Positions 42,161 through 52,561 of a stretch of 60,730 bases of DNA are shown here, piece after piece. The stretch is from Azonexus sp. (GTDB lineage: Bacteria > Pseudomonadota > Gammaproteobacteria > Burkholderiales > Rhodocyclaceae), in NCBI GenBank assembly GCA_031260295.1, contig JAIRKE010000023.1, positions 1 to 60,730 of the forward strand, in the 5' to 3' direction. Below the pieces are notes generated by a model, which ran no database searches, was not told the origin of the DNA, and was given only the letters and a program-made list of their open reading frames with translations. Each line of letters begins with the position of its first letter. Position 1 is the first letter of the stretch. The position numbers and the translations under genes are program-made.

Positions 42161-42424
42161 ATGAACATATCGAGTGCCATTTTGTATGTCACCCCGGTGC
42201 GCCTCGACGAGGCCTGCGCCCTGCTCGGCGCCATGCCCGGCGTGGAAATCCACGCCCGCTCGGAGGCCGGCAAGGTGGTGGTGACGCTCGAGGAGGACGA
42301 CACAAAAGCGGCCGCGGACCGTTACGTGGCCTTGCATGGTGTACCCGGCGTCGCATCGGTGGCCATGGTTTATCAATATAGTGACGACGAGTCAGAGTCA
42401 GATACCGAGGAGGTAGAGTCGTGA
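42161..42424 (+). CDS. napD: Nitrate reductase maturation chaperone NapD
   Basis: An 87-residue protein with the ferredoxin-like fold of NapD, which binds the Tat signal peptide of NapA until the cofactor is inserted. [29 protein letters not shown] and GKVVVTLE match the family; a long acidic tail ([15 protein letters not shown]) is extra. It is the first gene of napDABC and overlaps napA by four bases (GTGA). Confidence 0.88.
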   Translation: MNISSAILYVTPVRLDEACALLGAMPGVEIHARSEAGKVVVTLEEDDTKAAADRYVALHGVPGVASVAMVYQYSDDESESDTEEVES

Positions 42425-44928
42425 AACTCAATCGACGGAATTTCATCAAGGCCAATGCTGCGGCAGCGGCCATTTCCGCGGCCGGCCTGCCCGCCGGCAG
42501 TGCCCTCGCGGCAGCGGACGAAATACGCTGGGACAAGGCGCCTTGCCGCTTCTGCGGCACCGGCTGCGGCGTCCTGGTCGGTACCCAGAACGGGCGCGTC
42601 GTTGCCACCCAGGGTGACCCCGATGCGCCGGTCAACCGCGGCCTGAACTGCATCAAGGGCTATTTCCTGTCCAAGATCATGTATGGCAGCGACCGTCTGA
42701 AAACGCCGATGCTGCGCATGAGCAACGGCCAGTACGACAAGAACGGCGAGTTCACGCCGATTACCTGGAAACAGGCCTTCGACATCATGGAAGAGAAGGT
42801 CAAGGCGACGCTGAAGGCCAAGGGCCCGAACGGTGTGGCGATGTTCGGCTCGGGTCAGTGGACGATCTGGGAGGGCATCGCCGCCGCCAAGTTCATGAAG
42901 GCTGGTCTGCGCACCAACAACCTCGACCCCAACGCCCGCCACTGCATGGCCTCGGCCGTCGCCGGCTTCATGCGCACCTTCGGCATCGACGAGCCGATGG
43001 GTTGCTACGACGACATCGAGCATGCCGACGCCTTCGTGCTGTGGGGCTCGAACATGGCCGAGATGCACCCGATCCTGTGGAGCCGCGTGACCGACCGCAA
43101 GCTGTCGAACAAGCATGTCAAAGTTGCCGTGTTGTCGACCTTCGAGCACCGCTCCTACGAGCTGGCCGACATTCCGATGATCTTCGCACCGCAGACGGAT
43201 TTGGCGATTCTCAACTACATCGCCAACTACATTATCCAGAACGGCAAGGTCAGCCAAGGCTTCATCGACCGGCACGTCAATTACAAGAATAGCGCTACCG
43301 ACATCGGTTACGGCCTGCGGCCGACCCATGCGCTGGAGAAGGATGTCACCAGTAACGGTTATCCCGGTGCCGATGGCAAGCCCAAGGGCGATCCCGGCAA
43401 GTCCGAGCCGATCACCTTCGAGGAATACAAGAAGTTTGTTTCCGACTACACGCTAGAGAAGGTTGCCAAGCTGTCCGGCGTTGCCGAGAAGGACCTGAAG
43501 GCATTGGCCGAGCTGTACGCCGATCCGAAGATCAAGGTCACCTCGTTCTGGACCATGGGCTTCAATCAGCACACGCGCGGTACCTGGGCCAACAACCTCG
43601 TCTATAACATCCACCTGCTGGTCGGCAAGATTTCCGAGCCGGGCAACAGCCCGTTCTCGCTGACCGGCCAGCCGTCGGCCTGCGGCACGGCGCGCGAGGT
43701 CGGTACTTTCTCGCACCGTCTGCCGGCCGACCTGGTCGTTACCAATCCGGAGCACCGTAAGACCGCTGAGAAACTGTGGAGCCTGCCGGAGGGAACCATC
43801 CCGGACAAGCCCGGCCTGCACGCCGTCGCCATGCAGCGCGCGCTACGGGACAGCAAGGTCAATTTCTACTGGCAGCAGTGCAACAACAACATGCAGGCCG
43901 GTCCGAACATCAACGAGGAAATGTTCCCTGGTTGGCGCAATCCGGAGAACTTCATCGTCGTCTCCGATCCCTATCCGACCGTCTCCTGCATGGCTGCCGA
44001 TCTGCTGCTGCCGACCGCGATGTGGGTCGAGAAGGAAGGCGCCTACGGCAACGCTGAGCGCCGTACCCAGTTCTGGCGGCAACAGATCAAGGCGCCGGGC
44101 GAGTCCCGTTCCGACCTCTGGCAGGTCATGGAGTTCGCCAAGCGCTTCAAAGTCGAGGAGGTCTGGCCGGCCGACCTGCTCGCCAAGGCGCCGCAGGTCA
44201 AGGGCAAGACGCTGTTCGACGTGCTCTTCGCCAACGGCGTTGTCGACAAGTACAAGCTGGCCGATCTGCAGCAGGGCTTCGACAACGACGAAGCCAAGTA
44301 CTTCGGCTTCTACGTGCAGAAAGGCTTGTTCGAGGAATACGCCGCTTTCGGCCGTGGCCACGGCCACGATCTGGCGCCGTTCGATGTCTACCACCAGACG
44401 CGCGGCCTGCGTTGGCCGGTGGTCGACGGCAAGGAAACCCTGTGGCGTTTCCGTGAGGGCTTCGACCCCTACGTTCCCAAGGGCGAGGGCGTCAGGTTTT
44501 ACGGTCACAAGGACGGCAGAGCGGTTCTCTTCACCTTGCCCTATCAGTCGCCCGCCGAAGTGCCGGACAAGGAATACGACCTCTGGCTGTGTACCGGCCG
44601 CGTGCTCGAACACTGGCATACCGGTTCGATGACCCGGCGCGTGCCCGAGCTGTACAAGGCCTTTCCGGATGCCGTCGTCTTCATGCATCCGGACGATGCC
44701 AAGAAGCGCGGCTTGCAGCGTGGCATGGAGGTCAAGGTCAGCTCGCGGCGCGGCGAGATCGTGCTGCGCGTCGAGACGCGGGGTCGCAACAAGCCGCCGC
44801 GCGGTCTGGTCTTCATTCCCTTCTTCGATGCCGGGCGTCTGGTCAACAAGCTGACGCTGGATGCCACCTGCCCGATTTCGAAGGAAACCGATTACAAGAA
44901 GTGCGCGGTCAAGGTTGTCCGCGCCTGA
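42421..44928 (+). CDS. napA: Periplasmic nitrate reductase catalytic subunit
   Basis: An 835-residue bis-MGD molybdoenzyme that reduces nitrate to nitrite in the periplasm. A twin-arginine signal ([15 protein letters not shown]) starts the protein; the [4Fe-4S] site is [10 protein letters not shown] with the fourth Cys in NCIKG. The Mo-ligand Cys is in [10 protein letters not shown]. The start is GTG 42421, coupled to napD. The C-terminal [24 protein letters not shown] is standard for NapA. Confidence 0.97.
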   Translation: MKLNRRNFIKANAAAAAISAAGLPAGSALAAADEIRWDKAPCRFCGTGCGVLVGTQNGRVVATQGDPDAPVNRGLNCIKGYFLSKIMYGSDRLKTPMLRMSNGQYDKNGEFTPITWKQAFDIMEEKVKATLKAKGPNGVAMFGSGQWTIWEGIAAAKFMKAGLRTNNLDPNARHCMASAVAGFMRTFGIDEPMGCYDDIEHADAFVLWGSNMAEMHPILWSRVTDRKLSNKHVKVAVLSTFEHRSYELADIPMIFAPQTDLAILNYIANYIIQNGKVSQGFIDRHVNYKNSATDIGYGLRPTHALEKDVTSNGYPGADGKPKGDPGKSEPITFEEYKKFVSDYTLEKVAKLSGVAEKDLKALAELYADPKIKVTSFWTMGFNQHTRGTWANNLVYNIHLLVGKISEPGNSPFSLTGQPSACGTAREVGTFSHRLPADLVVTNPEHRKTAEKLWSLPEGTIPDKPGLHAVAMQRALRDSKVNFYWQQCNNNMQAGPNINEEMFPGWRNPENFIVVSDPYPTVSCMAADLLLPTAMWVEKEGAYGNAERRTQFWRQQIKAPGESRSDLWQVMEFAKRFKVEEVWPADLLAKAPQVKGKTLFDVLFANGVVDKYKLADLQQGFDNDEAKYFGFYVQKGLFEEYAAFGRGHGHDLAPFDVYHQTRGLRWPVVDGKETLWRFREGFDPYVPKGEGVRFYGHKDGRAVLFTLPYQSPAEVPDKEYDLWLCTGRVLEHWHTGSMTRRVPELYKAFPDAVVFMHPDDAKKRGLQRGMEVKVSSRRGEIVLRVETRGRNKPPRGLVFIPFFDAGRLVNKLTLDATCPISKETDYKKCAVKVVRA

Positions 44929-44995
44929 GTGCCCAGATGGATAACAAGCGACAGGCGGCCGCGTTGGGTGCGGCCGCAAACGGAGGTAAGCAATC

Positions 44996-45442
44996 ATGAG
45001 ATTCATCACAGCGCTGGCCCTGGCTTCCGCCGTGCTCCTGTCCGGAGCCGGTCTGGCGGGGGCCCAGGAGAAACTGCTGTCGGAGCGGGGTGACGTGGCG
45101 ATCGAGCAGGATTCGAAGGTGGATGCTATGTTCCGTCCGGAACGGGATTCGGACCTCATTCCCCGCGATTTCCAGAAACAGCCGCCGCTGGTTCCGCACA
45201 CCGTCAAGGGCTACAACATCACCCAGAACTTCAACAAGTGCATGGACTGCCACTCCAAGGAACGCGCCGAGGAAACCGGCGCCACCCTGGTCGCCAAGTC
45301 GCACTATCTGGACCGCGATGACAAGAAGCTCAAAAACATCTCGCCGCGGCGCTATTTCTGCATGCAGTGCCATGTGCCGCAGTTCGACGCCAAGCCGCTC
45401 GTCGAAAATACCTACAAGCCGGCAGCCAAGAAGGGGGAATGA
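44996..45442 (+). CDS. napB: Diheme cytochrome c subunit of periplasmic nitrate reductase
   Basis: A protein of 148 residues with a Sec signal ending GAGLAGA. The two haem motifs are CMDCH and CMQCH, with the conserved PPLVPHTV and [10 protein letters not shown] segments. It passes electrons from NapC to NapA. GGAGG (44982-44986) precedes the ATG. Its stop overlaps the napC start region. Confidence 0.96.
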   Translation: MRFITALALASAVLLSGAGLAGAQEKLLSERGDVAIEQDSKVDAMFRPERDSDLIPRDFQKQPPLVPHTVKGYNITQNFNKCMDCHSKERAEETGATLVAKSHYLDRDDKKLKNISPRRYFCMQCHVPQFDAKPLVENTYKPAAKKGE

Positions 45443-46083
45443 TGAGTCTCGACAAATACATGCCCGCCTGGGTCAAGCGGGTCGGTCTGGTCACCGCCCT
45501 CTTGCTGTTCGTCGCCGGCATCGTGTTCTGGGGCGGCTTCAACTGGGCGCTCGAGGCAACCAACCAGGAAGCCTTCTGCATCTCCTGCCATGAGATGGAG
45601 GAAAACGTCTTCCGCGAATACCAGAACACCATCCACTATACGAACCGTACCGGTGTCCGCGCCACCTGCCCGGACTGCCACGTGCCGAAGGAGTGGGGGC
45701 CGAAGATGGTCCGCAAGATCCAGGCTTCCAACGAGGTCTTCCACAAGATTCTGGGGACCATCGACACGCCGGAGAAGTTCAACGCCAAGCGTGCCCAACT
45801 GGCCCAGAACGAGTGGCGTCGAATGAAGGCCAACGATTCGCGGGAATGCCGCAACTGCCACAACTACGACTACATGGATTACACCGAGCAGGGCAAGCGG
45901 GCGGCCAAGCAGCATCCGGAGGCCTTTATCGAAGGCAAGACCTGTATCGATTGCCACAAGGGCATCGCCCACCAGTTGCCGGCCATCGACCAGCACATTG
46001 GCGTGCAGAACGAAGGCGCCGTCGTCATCAGCCACGGCGAGAAGCCGGCCGAGGCGACTGCCGAGGGCGAAGAGAAGAATTGA
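45442..46083 (+). CDS. napC: Tetraheme cytochrome c NapC
   Basis: A 213-residue NapC/NirT-family quinol dehydrogenase. One N-terminal membrane anchor ([17 protein letters not shown]) is followed by four CxxCH motifs: CISCH, CPDCH, CRNCH and CIDCH. It moves electrons from membrane quinol to NapB. ATG 45442 fits the GGGGG ribosome-binding stretch better than ATG 45439. With no napG/H seen, NapC is the only visible electron entry. Confidence 0.95.
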   Translation: MSLDKYMPAWVKRVGLVTALLLFVAGIVFWGGFNWALEATNQEAFCISCHEMEENVFREYQNTIHYTNRTGVRATCPDCHVPKEWGPKMVRKIQASNEVFHKILGTIDTPEKFNAKRAQLAQNEWRRMKANDSRECRNCHNYDYMDYTEQGKRAAKQHPEAFIEGKTCIDCHKGIAHQLPAIDQHIGVQNEGAVVISHGEKPAEATAEGEEKN

Positions 46084-46108
46084 GCCCGGTTGTTCCGCGC
46101 TGCCACGA

Positions 46109-46136
46109 CCCCGGCCTGGCCGGGGTTTTTTCTTTT
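46109..46136 (+). terminator. Terminator of the napDABC operon
   Basis: CCCCGGCC (46109-46116) and GGCCGGGG (46118-46125) form a GC-rich hairpin followed by TTTTTTCTTTT. Confidence 0.9.
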
Positions 46137-46197
46137 GCGGCGGATGCCGTGTGTAAAGCGCAAAGATTGTGACAAAGTCCATGAATAAAGGCTTTTC

Positions 46198-46226
46198 GGG
46201 ACAACACTTCGCGGAAAAGGTATGCT
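46198..46226 (+). promoter_or_regulatory. Putative promoter of the HU gene
   Basis: GGGACA (46198-46203) and TATGCT (46221-46226), 17 bp apart, about 70 bp before the start codon. Confidence 0.45.
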
Positions 46227-46295
46227 ACTTTTACCGGGCTGCCGTTCTGACGGCCAGTTTTCTTCATTCAATACAGGTAACTAGGAGGCACTTAG

Positions 46296-46595
46296 ATGAA
46301 TAAATCCGAGTTGGTCGAAGTTGCTGCAAAAGAAGCTGGTATTACCAAGGCTGCCGCTGACAAGGCCTTGTCAGCCATCATCGGCGCAGTGGTCAAGACC
46401 GTGACCCAGGGGGAGTCGGTCACGCTCGTTGGATTCGGCACGTTCAAGTCGGCCAAGCGCGCCGCGCGCACTGGCAAGAATCCGAAAACCGGCGCCACAC
46501 TGAAGATTCCGGCCACCACGGTGCCGAAGTTTACCGCCGGCACGGCGTTCAAGGCCTCTGTCGCCGCCAAGAAGCCCGTTGCCAAAAAGAAGTAA
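46296..46595 (+). CDS. HU-family DNA-binding protein
   Basis: A 99-residue nucleoid protein. MNKSELVEVAAKEAGITKAAADKAL, VTLVGFGTF and the DNA-binding arm (KSAKRAARTGKNPKTGATLKIPA) are HU features. The C terminus extends with Ala/Lys (VAAKKPVAKKK), a basic tail often seen in betaproteobacterial HU. TAGGAGG precedes the ATG. It is monocistronic between a promoter and a terminator. Confidence 0.93.
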   Translation: MNKSELVEVAAKEAGITKAAADKALSAIIGAVVKTVTQGESVTLVGFGTFKSAKRAARTGKNPKTGATLKIPATTVPKFTAGTAFKASVAAKKPVAKKK

Positions 46596-46613
46596 ATTGG
46601 CCCTACTCCTGTT

Positions 46614-46649
46614 ACGGGGTCCGTGATGAGCGGGCTCCGTTTTTAATTT
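46614..46649 (+). terminator. Terminator after the HU gene
   Basis: ACGGGGTCCG (46614-46623) pairs with CGGGCTCCGT (46631-46640), with two G-U pairs, followed by TTTTAATTT. Confidence 0.8.
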
Positions 46650-46652
46650 GCG

Positions 46653-46985
46653 ATGACTCATACCAACGATCCCGAAAATCCTCCCGAAATCCCGAACCTC
46701 GCGCCGCCGCCCAGCGATAACCGGCGCCGCCTGCGCGAGTTGCTGTCGATTCCCGAACGCGACCGCAGCGACGAGCAATGGGACGAAATCATCGAGCTGG
46801 AAATTCAGCTCGCCCCCGGCAACCGCATCTCGGGCAACGAGTCGGGTGGTGGCGGCCGGTCGTCGATGCCCCAGGGCAAACCCGGTGGCGGCGGCAATGC
46901 CCAGAAGAAACATCGCCCCCGCGCCAACAACAATCGGCGTTTGCGCCAGAACAAGCCGCCTTCCGGCGGCAATCCCTCCGCCTGA
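46653..46985 (+). CDS. Hypothetical disordered Gly/Arg-rich protein
   Basis: A 110-residue protein with a short helical middle (RRRLRELLSIPERDRSDEQWDEIIELEIQL). Both ends look disordered: an N terminus rich in Pro and a C terminus rich in Gly, Asn, Arg and Lys. No family is recognised; an RNA or DNA contact is suggested only by composition. It lies between the HU terminator and the UbiH-family gene. Confidence 0.55.
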   Translation: MTHTNDPENPPEIPNLAPPPSDNRRRLRELLSIPERDRSDEQWDEIIELEIQLAPGNRISGNESGGGGRSSMPQGKPGGGGNAQKKHRPRANNNRRLRQNKPPSGGNPSA

Positions 46986-47026
46986 GGGTGCGTTTGCCTC
47001 GCCGTGCAGCGGCATGATCGGCGCTC

Positions 47027-48187
47027 ATGCAGCATTTTGACTTGATCATCGTCGGCGGCGGCCTGGCCGGCGCCAGCTTGGCCCTGGCCTTGCGCGACAG
47101 CCGTCTGCGCATCGCGCTGATCGAGAGCCGGCCGCCGTGCCGGCCGCCTGGATGGGATGCGCGGATTTACGCCATCAGCCCGGCCAACGCGACTTTCCTT
47201 GAGGCGCTCGGCGCCTGGAAACATCTCGACCCGGCGCGCATGGCGCCGATCCGGCACATGCAGGTGCATGGCGATGACGGCGGGCGCTTGAATTTCTCCG
47301 CCTACGATACCGGTGTGCCGGAACTGGGCTGGATTCTCGAGTCCTCGTTGATGGCTTGCGAATTCTGGGAAAGCGCCAAGCGCCAGGCCAACTTGACCTT
47401 GTTTTGTCCGGCGGCGCCGGCTGCCCTCGAATTCCGCCACGCTGCGGCGGTGCTGCATCTCGCCGACGGGACGGCGCTGTCCGGCCGCCTGTTGGTCGGG
47501 GCCGATGGCCGCGATTCGTGGACGCGGCAGGCGGCGGGTCTGGCGGCGATCAACACGCCCTACGGCGAGAAGGGCGTGGTGGCCAATTTTGCCACTGCCA
47601 AGGCACCGCACGAGACTGCTTACCAATGGTTCCGCGACGACGGCGTGCTCGCCTGGCTGCCCTTGCCGGGGAACCATATTTCCATCGTCTGGTCCACCCC
47701 CGAAGCGCAGGCTGATGAATTGTGCGCATTGGCTCCTGATAGCTTGTGCCGACGCGTTGCCGAAGCTGGTGGGGGCGTGCTCGGCGAACTGGAGTTGCTG
47801 ACGCCGGCAGTGGCTTTTCCGTTGTGCCTGATGCGCGTGCCGCAGACCGTTGCGCCGCGGCTGGCGCTGGTCGGCGATGCCGCGCACGGCATTCATCCGC
47901 TGTCCGGGCATGGTATTAACCTCGGTTTCCAGGATGCCCGCGAACTGGCGGCGCTGCTGGCCGCCACGCCGCCGTGGCAGGATATCGGCGAATTGCGGCT
48001 GTTGCAGCGCTACCAGCGGGCGCGGCGCGAGGAAATCTGGCTGCTGCAAGGGACAACCGATGCCTTGCGGCGTTTGTTCAAGCATGGCGACGCCTGGCGT
48101 CCGCTGCGCAACTTCGGGCTGAACCTGACCGATCGTCTGCCCTTCGTGAAAAATGCCCTGACGCGCTACGCGCTTGGCGCCCTCTAG
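47027..48187 (+). CDS. UbiH/UbiF-family FAD-dependent hydroxylase
   Basis: A 386-residue flavoprotein monooxygenase for ring hydroxylation in ubiquinone synthesis. The FAD motif FDLIIVGGGLAGASLALAL, the central LLVGADGRDSWTRQAAG, and the second FAD motif LALVGDAAHGIHPLSGHGINLGFQDAREL are clear. Which ring position it hydroxylates cannot be decided from sequence, since betaproteobacteria vary in UbiF/UbiM/UbiL use. It lies 9 bp before dsbC. Confidence 0.88.
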   Translation: MQHFDLIIVGGGLAGASLALALRDSRLRIALIESRPPCRPPGWDARIYAISPANATFLEALGAWKHLDPARMAPIRHMQVHGDDGGRLNFSAYDTGVPELGWILESSLMACEFWESAKRQANLTLFCPAAPAALEFRHAAAVLHLADGTALSGRLLVGADGRDSWTRQAAGLAAINTPYGEKGVVANFATAKAPHETAYQWFRDDGVLAWLPLPGNHISIVWSTPEAQADELCALAPDSLCRRVAEAGGGVLGELELLTPAVAFPLCLMRVPQTVAPRLALVGDAAHGIHPLSGHGINLGFQDARELAALLAATPPWQDIGELRLLQRYQRARREEIWLLQGTTDALRRLFKHGDAWRPLRNFGLNLTDRLPFVKNALTRYALGAL

Positions 48188-48196
48188 GAGAATCGC

Positions 48197-48901
48197 ATGT
48201 TGAAGAAATTGTTGGCGCTGCTCTGCGCTATCGCTGCCAGTCCCGTCCTTGTGGCGGACGAGGCCGATGTCCGCAAGGCCATGGAGGAGCGTCTGGGCAC
48301 CAAGGTCGAAAGCGTTGCCAAGGCCGGTTATCTCGGCTTGTACGAGGTGTATGCCGACGGCAACATCTTCTACACCGACGAGAAGGTCAGCGCGATCATG
48401 GTCGGCGGCCAGTTGATCGATGGCCGCAGCATGAAGAACGTCACCGAGGAGCGCTTGCGCAAGCTGACCGCGATTCGTTTCGCCGACCTGCCGTTCGAGC
48501 GGGCGATCAAGATCGTGCGCGGCGACGGCAAGCGGGTGCTGGCCATCTTCGAGGATCCCAATTGCGGCTACTGCAAGCGGCTGGCCAAGGAATTGCTGAA
48601 ACTCGACAACGTCACCATTCATATCTTCCTCTATCCGATCCTGTCCGAGGATTCGGTACGCAAGTCGAAGCAGATCTGGTGTGCGGCCGATCGCGCCAAG
48701 GCTTGGCGAGAGTGGATGGTCGAGGGCAAGGCCCCGGCCGGGCGCGAGGATTGCGACACGTCGGCGGTGACGCGCAATCAGGAATATGGCCGGCGCTTGA
48801 ATATTTCCGGCACACCAACGCTGTTCTTCGCCGACGGCGAGCGGGTGCCGGGCGCGCTGCCGCTGGCGCGCATTGAGCAGAAGCTGGCCCAGACCCCCTA
48901 G
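48197..48901 (+). CDS. dsbC: Thiol:disulfide interchange protein DsbC
   Basis: A periplasmic disulfide isomerase of 234 residues. The signal peptide ends near ASPVLVA; an N-terminal dimerisation domain (about residues 20-80) is followed by a thioredoxin domain with CGYC in FEDPNCGYCKRL and the cis-Pro in ISGTPTLFF. A second Cys pair (IWCAAD, REDCDT) is as in DsbC. It repairs wrong disulfides, relevant to exported multi-Cys proteins. Confidence 0.95.
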   Translation: MLKKLLALLCAIAASPVLVADEADVRKAMEERLGTKVESVAKAGYLGLYEVYADGNIFYTDEKVSAIMVGGQLIDGRSMKNVTEERLRKLTAIRFADLPFERAIKIVRGDGKRVLAIFEDPNCGYCKRLAKELLKLDNVTIHIFLYPILSEDSVRKSKQIWCAADRAKAWREWMVEGKAPAGREDCDTSAVTRNQEYGRRLNISGTPTLFFADGERVPGALPLARIEQKLAQTP

Positions 48902-48938
48902 ACGCTGGCCGGGGGCCAGGCGAATCCGGGAAGGTTTC

Positions 48939-50906
48939 ATGTCCGAGCAAGCCCCGTACCAACGGTCGCCGTTCCGCCGTCGCCCCGAGCGCTGGCTGTT
49001 CGCCTTCTGCGCCGCGACCCTGGCCGGCATGGCTTTGCTGCTCGCCCTGGTGCTCGGCGAGGTGTATCAGCAGGCCGTGCGACAGGCGGAAGCCGATGCC
49101 GGCCATCTCGTCGACATCATCGAGGAGCGCTTGGGCAGCACCCTGCGCCGCTTGCATGCCGATCTCGAGCATCTGGCCATTTCGCTGCCAGTCGAGGCGC
49201 TGGCGGCGGGCGGAAGCAGCCGTTGGCAGCCGGCGGTGGAGCGCCAGCTGGCGCTGCAGGCCGTGCGTTTTCCCGAAATCATGGGGTACCGGGTGTTCGA
49301 TGCCGCGGGCCTGCTGCGCTACGACTCGCAGTCCGGACGCGCCCCCATCGATGCCAGTGAGCACGACTACTTCCTTGCGCTGCGCGACGATCCCTCGTTG
49401 TCGCTGCATTTTTCGCCGGTCTTGGTCAGGAGTGGCAACGAGCGGCCGATGCTGATTGTCTCCGTGCCGGTGCGTGACGCCAAGGGAGATTTGCGCGGCG
49501 TGGTGATGGCGCCGCTCGATCTTGGCAATCTGCAGTCCGTGTTCGATGCGGCCCGGCTCGGCGGGCATGGTGTCCTGATTCTTCAGCGCAGCGATAACGG
49601 TCATTTGCTGTTGCGCCAGCCGCCGCTGCCGGAAGAGCTCAACCGGCCGCTGGCCGACAACCTCATCCAGCAGCGCCTCGACGCCGGCGAGCGGGCCGGC
49701 AGCCTCCGCCTGCGCGGTCCGGCCGATGGTGTCGAGCGGCAGTACGCGTATCACCGGGTCGGCGGCTATCCGCTCTACGTTATCGCCGGCATTGCCGCCG
49801 AGGACTATCTGACCAACTGGCGGACGCTGGCAGCGGCGGTCGGGCTGTTCGCCCTGCTGTTGATTCTGGCCTTGAGCCTGGTGCTGATCCGGCTGTTGCG
49901 TGCCGAGCGCGAGGAGGCCGCGACCGGCGCCCGTCTGGCCGAGAGCGAGGCGCGTTACCGCCTGTTGGCCGACAATAGCCACGATGTGATCTGGACCCTT
50001 GACATCGCATCGCGTCGTTTGTCCTACGTCAGTCCGTCGGTCAGCGCCCTGCGTGGCTACACGCCGGAAGAAGTGGTTGGCCAGGCATTGGAGCAGTGGT
50101 TGACGGCTGATTCAGCCAGCCGCCTGGGGAGCGAGATCGAGCGGCATCTGAAGCGGATTGCCGCCGGCGACCGTTCGGCGCTGGTCGTCACCTGCGAACT
50201 GGAGCAATTGCGCCGTGATGGCGTTTGCGTACCGACCGAGGTGGTTGTCAGCTATCTGCTCGATGTCGAAGGCGTGCCGCGACTGATGCTCGGCATCAGC
50301 CGTGACATCAGCGAGCGCAAGCAGGCCGAGCAGGCATTGCGCGAGAGCAATCGGCAGTTGCAGTTGCGCCTCGACGAGATTAGCCGGCTGCAGGTGGCGT
50401 TGCAGGAGCAAGCTGTGCGCGATGGGCTGACCGGCCTGCATAACCGGCGCTATCTCGACGAGATTCTCGAGCGCGAGGTGTCGCGGGCGCGGCGCGAGGG
50501 CAACCCGTTGTCCCTGGTGATGCTCGATATCGATTATTTCAAGCGGGTCAACGATACCCACGGCCACCAGGCCGGGGATGAGGTGCTGCGTGTCCTGGCG
50601 GCGACGCTACAGGCTGATATTCGTGCCGAGGACACGGCCTGCCGCTATGGTGGCGAGGAGTTCCTGGTCCTGCTGCCCAACATGCCGCTGACGGCGGCCA
50701 TCGAGCGTGCCGAGGGCTGGCGGCGGGCGGTCGAGGCACTGACCGTCGACCATGGTGGCATTGCCGTCACCTGCACCATTTCGCTCGGCGTTGCAGCCTA
50801 TCCCGAGCATGGCGCGACGCCCGACGATCTGACCTGCTGCGCCGATCTGGCCCTGTACCGGGCCAAGGCCGCCGGCCGCAACCGGGTGCTGGCCTACGCC
50901 GGCTGA
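48939..50906 (+). CDS. Membrane diguanylate cyclase with Cache-like and PAS domains
   Basis: A protein of 655 residues. A membrane helix (about 20-45), a periplasmic Cache-like sensor (about 45-295) and a second helix (about 300-325) are followed by a cytoplasmic PAS domain (about 345-465), a short coiled coil, and a GGDEF domain (about 490-655). The active site GGEEF is intact, and the inhibitory I-site RAED lies five residues before it, so it should make cyclic di-GMP with product inhibition. The periplasmic ligand is unknown. ATG 48939 is chosen over the upstream frame start inside dsbC. Confidence 0.9.
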   Translation: MSEQAPYQRSPFRRRPERWLFAFCAATLAGMALLLALVLGEVYQQAVRQAEADAGHLVDIIEERLGSTLRRLHADLEHLAISLPVEALAAGGSSRWQPAVERQLALQAVRFPEIMGYRVFDAAGLLRYDSQSGRAPIDASEHDYFLALRDDPSLSLHFSPVLVRSGNERPMLIVSVPVRDAKGDLRGVVMAPLDLGNLQSVFDAARLGGHGVLILQRSDNGHLLLRQPPLPEELNRPLADNLIQQRLDAGERAGSLRLRGPADGVERQYAYHRVGGYPLYVIAGIAAEDYLTNWRTLAAAVGLFALLLILALSLVLIRLLRAEREEAATGARLAESEARYRLLADNSHDVIWTLDIASRRLSYVSPSVSALRGYTPEEVVGQALEQWLTADSASRLGSEIERHLKRIAAGDRSALVVTCELEQLRRDGVCVPTEVVVSYLLDVEGVPRLMLGISRDISERKQAEQALRESNRQLQLRLDEISRLQVALQEQAVRDGLTGLHNRRYLDEILEREVSRARREGNPLSLVMLDIDYFKRVNDTHGHQAGDEVLRVLAATLQADIRAEDTACRYGGEEFLVLLPNMPLTAAIERAEGWRRAVEALTVDHGGIAVTCTISLGVAAYPEHGATPDDLTCCADLALYRAKAAGRNRVLAYAG

Positions 50907-51146
50907 CCGCCCTCCCATCCGTCGCAACCCCCTGTTTTTGTCGCCCCTTATTTGATCGGAATGATCCGGCAGGGGTTTGGCCGTATTCGCCTTAATGCTC
51001 ATAAGTCACTTTAAGAGTTGTTTTTCGATCGTTGATTTTTAAGGATTAATTTTCTTAAAACAACATGAGCAAAGTGCGCTTAAGTCCTTGTTGCGTAAGA
51101 AAAAAATCCATTTTTGCCTTGACGGTGCAGATTTGTTGCTCTAGAG

Positions 51147-51188
51147 TGGGAAAATGTGTTGAAAAGTGGGTAAACGGGGGTTGTGGGA
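51147..51188 (+). promoter_or_regulatory. MraZ-type repeat boxes before mraZ
   Basis: TGGGA (51147), TGTTG (51157), TGGGT (51167) and GGGGT (51177) recur at exact 10-bp steps, the TGGGN-N5 pattern bound by MraZ in other bacteria. Another TGGG at 51184 touches the start codon. Autoregulation of the dcw operon is the likely function. The 280-bp gap from 50907 holds no gene. Confidence 0.7.
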
Positions 51189-51638
51189 ATGTTCGAGGGG
51201 GCGACGGCGCTCAGTCTGGATGCCAAGGGGCGGCTTGCCATACCGGCAAGGCACCGCGAGTCCCTGTGCGCCGCTGCTGAGGGTTCGCTGGTCCTGACCG
51301 CACATCCGCATCGCTGCCTGTTGCTCTATCCGGCGCCGGCCTGGCAGCCGATCCGTGACCAAATCCTGAAGGCTTCCAGCCTCGATCCGCGGGCGGCGCC
51401 GATCAAGCGCGTGCTGGTCGGCAATGCGCGTACCGAGGAACTCGATTCAGCGGGACGCATCCTGGTTGCGCCCGAGTTGCGCGAGTACGCCCAACTGGAA
51501 AAGACCGTCTATCTGGTCGGCATGGGCAGTCATTTCGAAATCTGGAGCGAGGTGGCCTGGAAACAGCAGAACGATCTGGCGGCCGAGGTCATGTCCAGTG
51601 GCGAGTTGCCGGGCTGCTTCGGGGATCTGGTGCTGTGA
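51189..51638 (+). CDS. mraZ: Transcriptional regulator MraZ
   Basis: A protein of 149 residues with two AbrB-like repeats, containing [10 protein letters not shown] and [17 protein letters not shown]. MraZ binds repeated boxes in front of itself and represses the dcw cluster. ATG 51189 ([11 protein letters not shown]) fits the family; a GTG at 51183 is two codons upstream. It overlaps rsmH by four bases. Confidence 0.94.
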   Translation: MFEGATALSLDAKGRLAIPARHRESLCAAAEGSLVLTAHPHRCLLLYPAPAWQPIRDQILKASSLDPRAAPIKRVLVGNARTEELDSAGRILVAPELREYAQLEKTVYLVGMGSHFEIWSEVAWKQQNDLAAEVMSSGELPGCFGDLVL

Positions 51639-52561
51639 GCACGAGTGGCACCCACGTCACGGTGCTGCTCGACAAGGCGGTGGAATCCCTGGCGATCAAG
51701 ACCGACGGTATCTATATGGATGCCACTTTCGGCCGTGGTGGCCACAGTCGCCGCATTCTTTCCGCCCTCGGCCAGCACGGCCGGCTGCTTGCCCTCGATC
51801 GCGATCCACAGGCCATCGCTGCCGGTGCGGCGATCGTCGATGCGCGTTTCCAATTGGTTCATCGGGCCTTCGGCGAATTGGCCGAGGCGGCGCACGAGAT
51901 TGGTGTTTCCGGGGTTGACGGAATTTTGTTCGATGTAGGGGTGTCGTCGCCGCAGATCGACGACGGGGAGCGCGGTTTCAGCTTCCGCCACGATGCGCTG
52001 CTCGACATGCGGATGGATACGACGCAGGGCGAGACGGCGGCCGAGTGGTTGGCGCGGGCCGAGTTGAGGGAAATCACGGAGGTTATTAAAAACTATGGCG
52101 AAGAACGGTTTGCTTTCCAGATTGCAAAGAAGGTTGTGGCTGCTCGGCTCGAACAACCTATTGTCACAACAGCTCAGTTCGCGGCCCTTGTACGCGCGGC
52201 CGTGCGCACCCGTGAACCAGGGCAGGACCCGGCGACGCGCAGCTTTCAAGCTCTACGGATTCATATCAATCAGGAGCTCCGCCAGCTGGCGCTAGCCCTG
52301 CCGCAAGCCCTCGACCTGCTGCAGCCGGGTGGGCGGCTGGTGGTGATCAGCTTTCATTCGCTGGAAGACCGCATCGTCAAGCATTTCATGCGCACCCAGG
52401 CGGCGCCCGACATGCTGCCCAAGGGTCTGCCATTGCGTGCCGACCAGTTGCCGTCACCGAAGCTGCGCCTGGTCGGTAAGGCGATCCGTCCCGACGCTGC
52501 CGAGGTGGTGGCCAATCCGCGGGCGCGCAGCGCCGTGATGCGGGTCGCGGAGAAGCTCTGA
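51635..52561 (+). CDS. rsmH: 16S rRNA (cytosine-1402-N4)-methyltransferase
   Basis: 308 residues. [13 protein letters not shown], the SAM-binding [37 protein letters not shown] and [16 protein letters not shown] define RsmH (MraW), which methylates C1402 in the ribosomal P site. It starts with GTG 51635, inside the mraZ stop region, and its own stop overlaps ftsL by one base. Confidence 0.96.
   Translation: MSTSGTHVTVLLDKAVESLAIKTDGIYMDATFGRGGHSRRILSALGQHGRLLALDRDPQAIAAGAAIVDARFQLVHRAFGELAEAAHEIGVSGVDGILFDVGVSSPQIDDGERGFSFRHDALLDMRMDTTQGETAAEWLARAELREITEVIKNYGEERFAFQIAKKVVAARLEQPIVTTAQFAALVRAAVRTREPGQDPATRSFQALRIHINQELRQLALALPQALDLLQPGGRLVVISFHSLEDRIVKHFMRTQAAPDMLPKGLPLRADQLPSPKLRLVGKAIRPDAAEVVANPRARSAVMRVAEKL

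Noticed and set aside
42373..45207. Long minus-strand frames under napA and napB
   Set aside because: Antisense shadows of a fully conserved nap operon; no motifs and no initiation signals.
46805..49030. 741-codon open frame on the minus strand
   Set aside because: It runs antisense through the UbiH-family and dsbC genes and has no recognisable motif. In GC-rich DNA long antisense frames are common, and the plus-strand genes have clear catalytic motifs.
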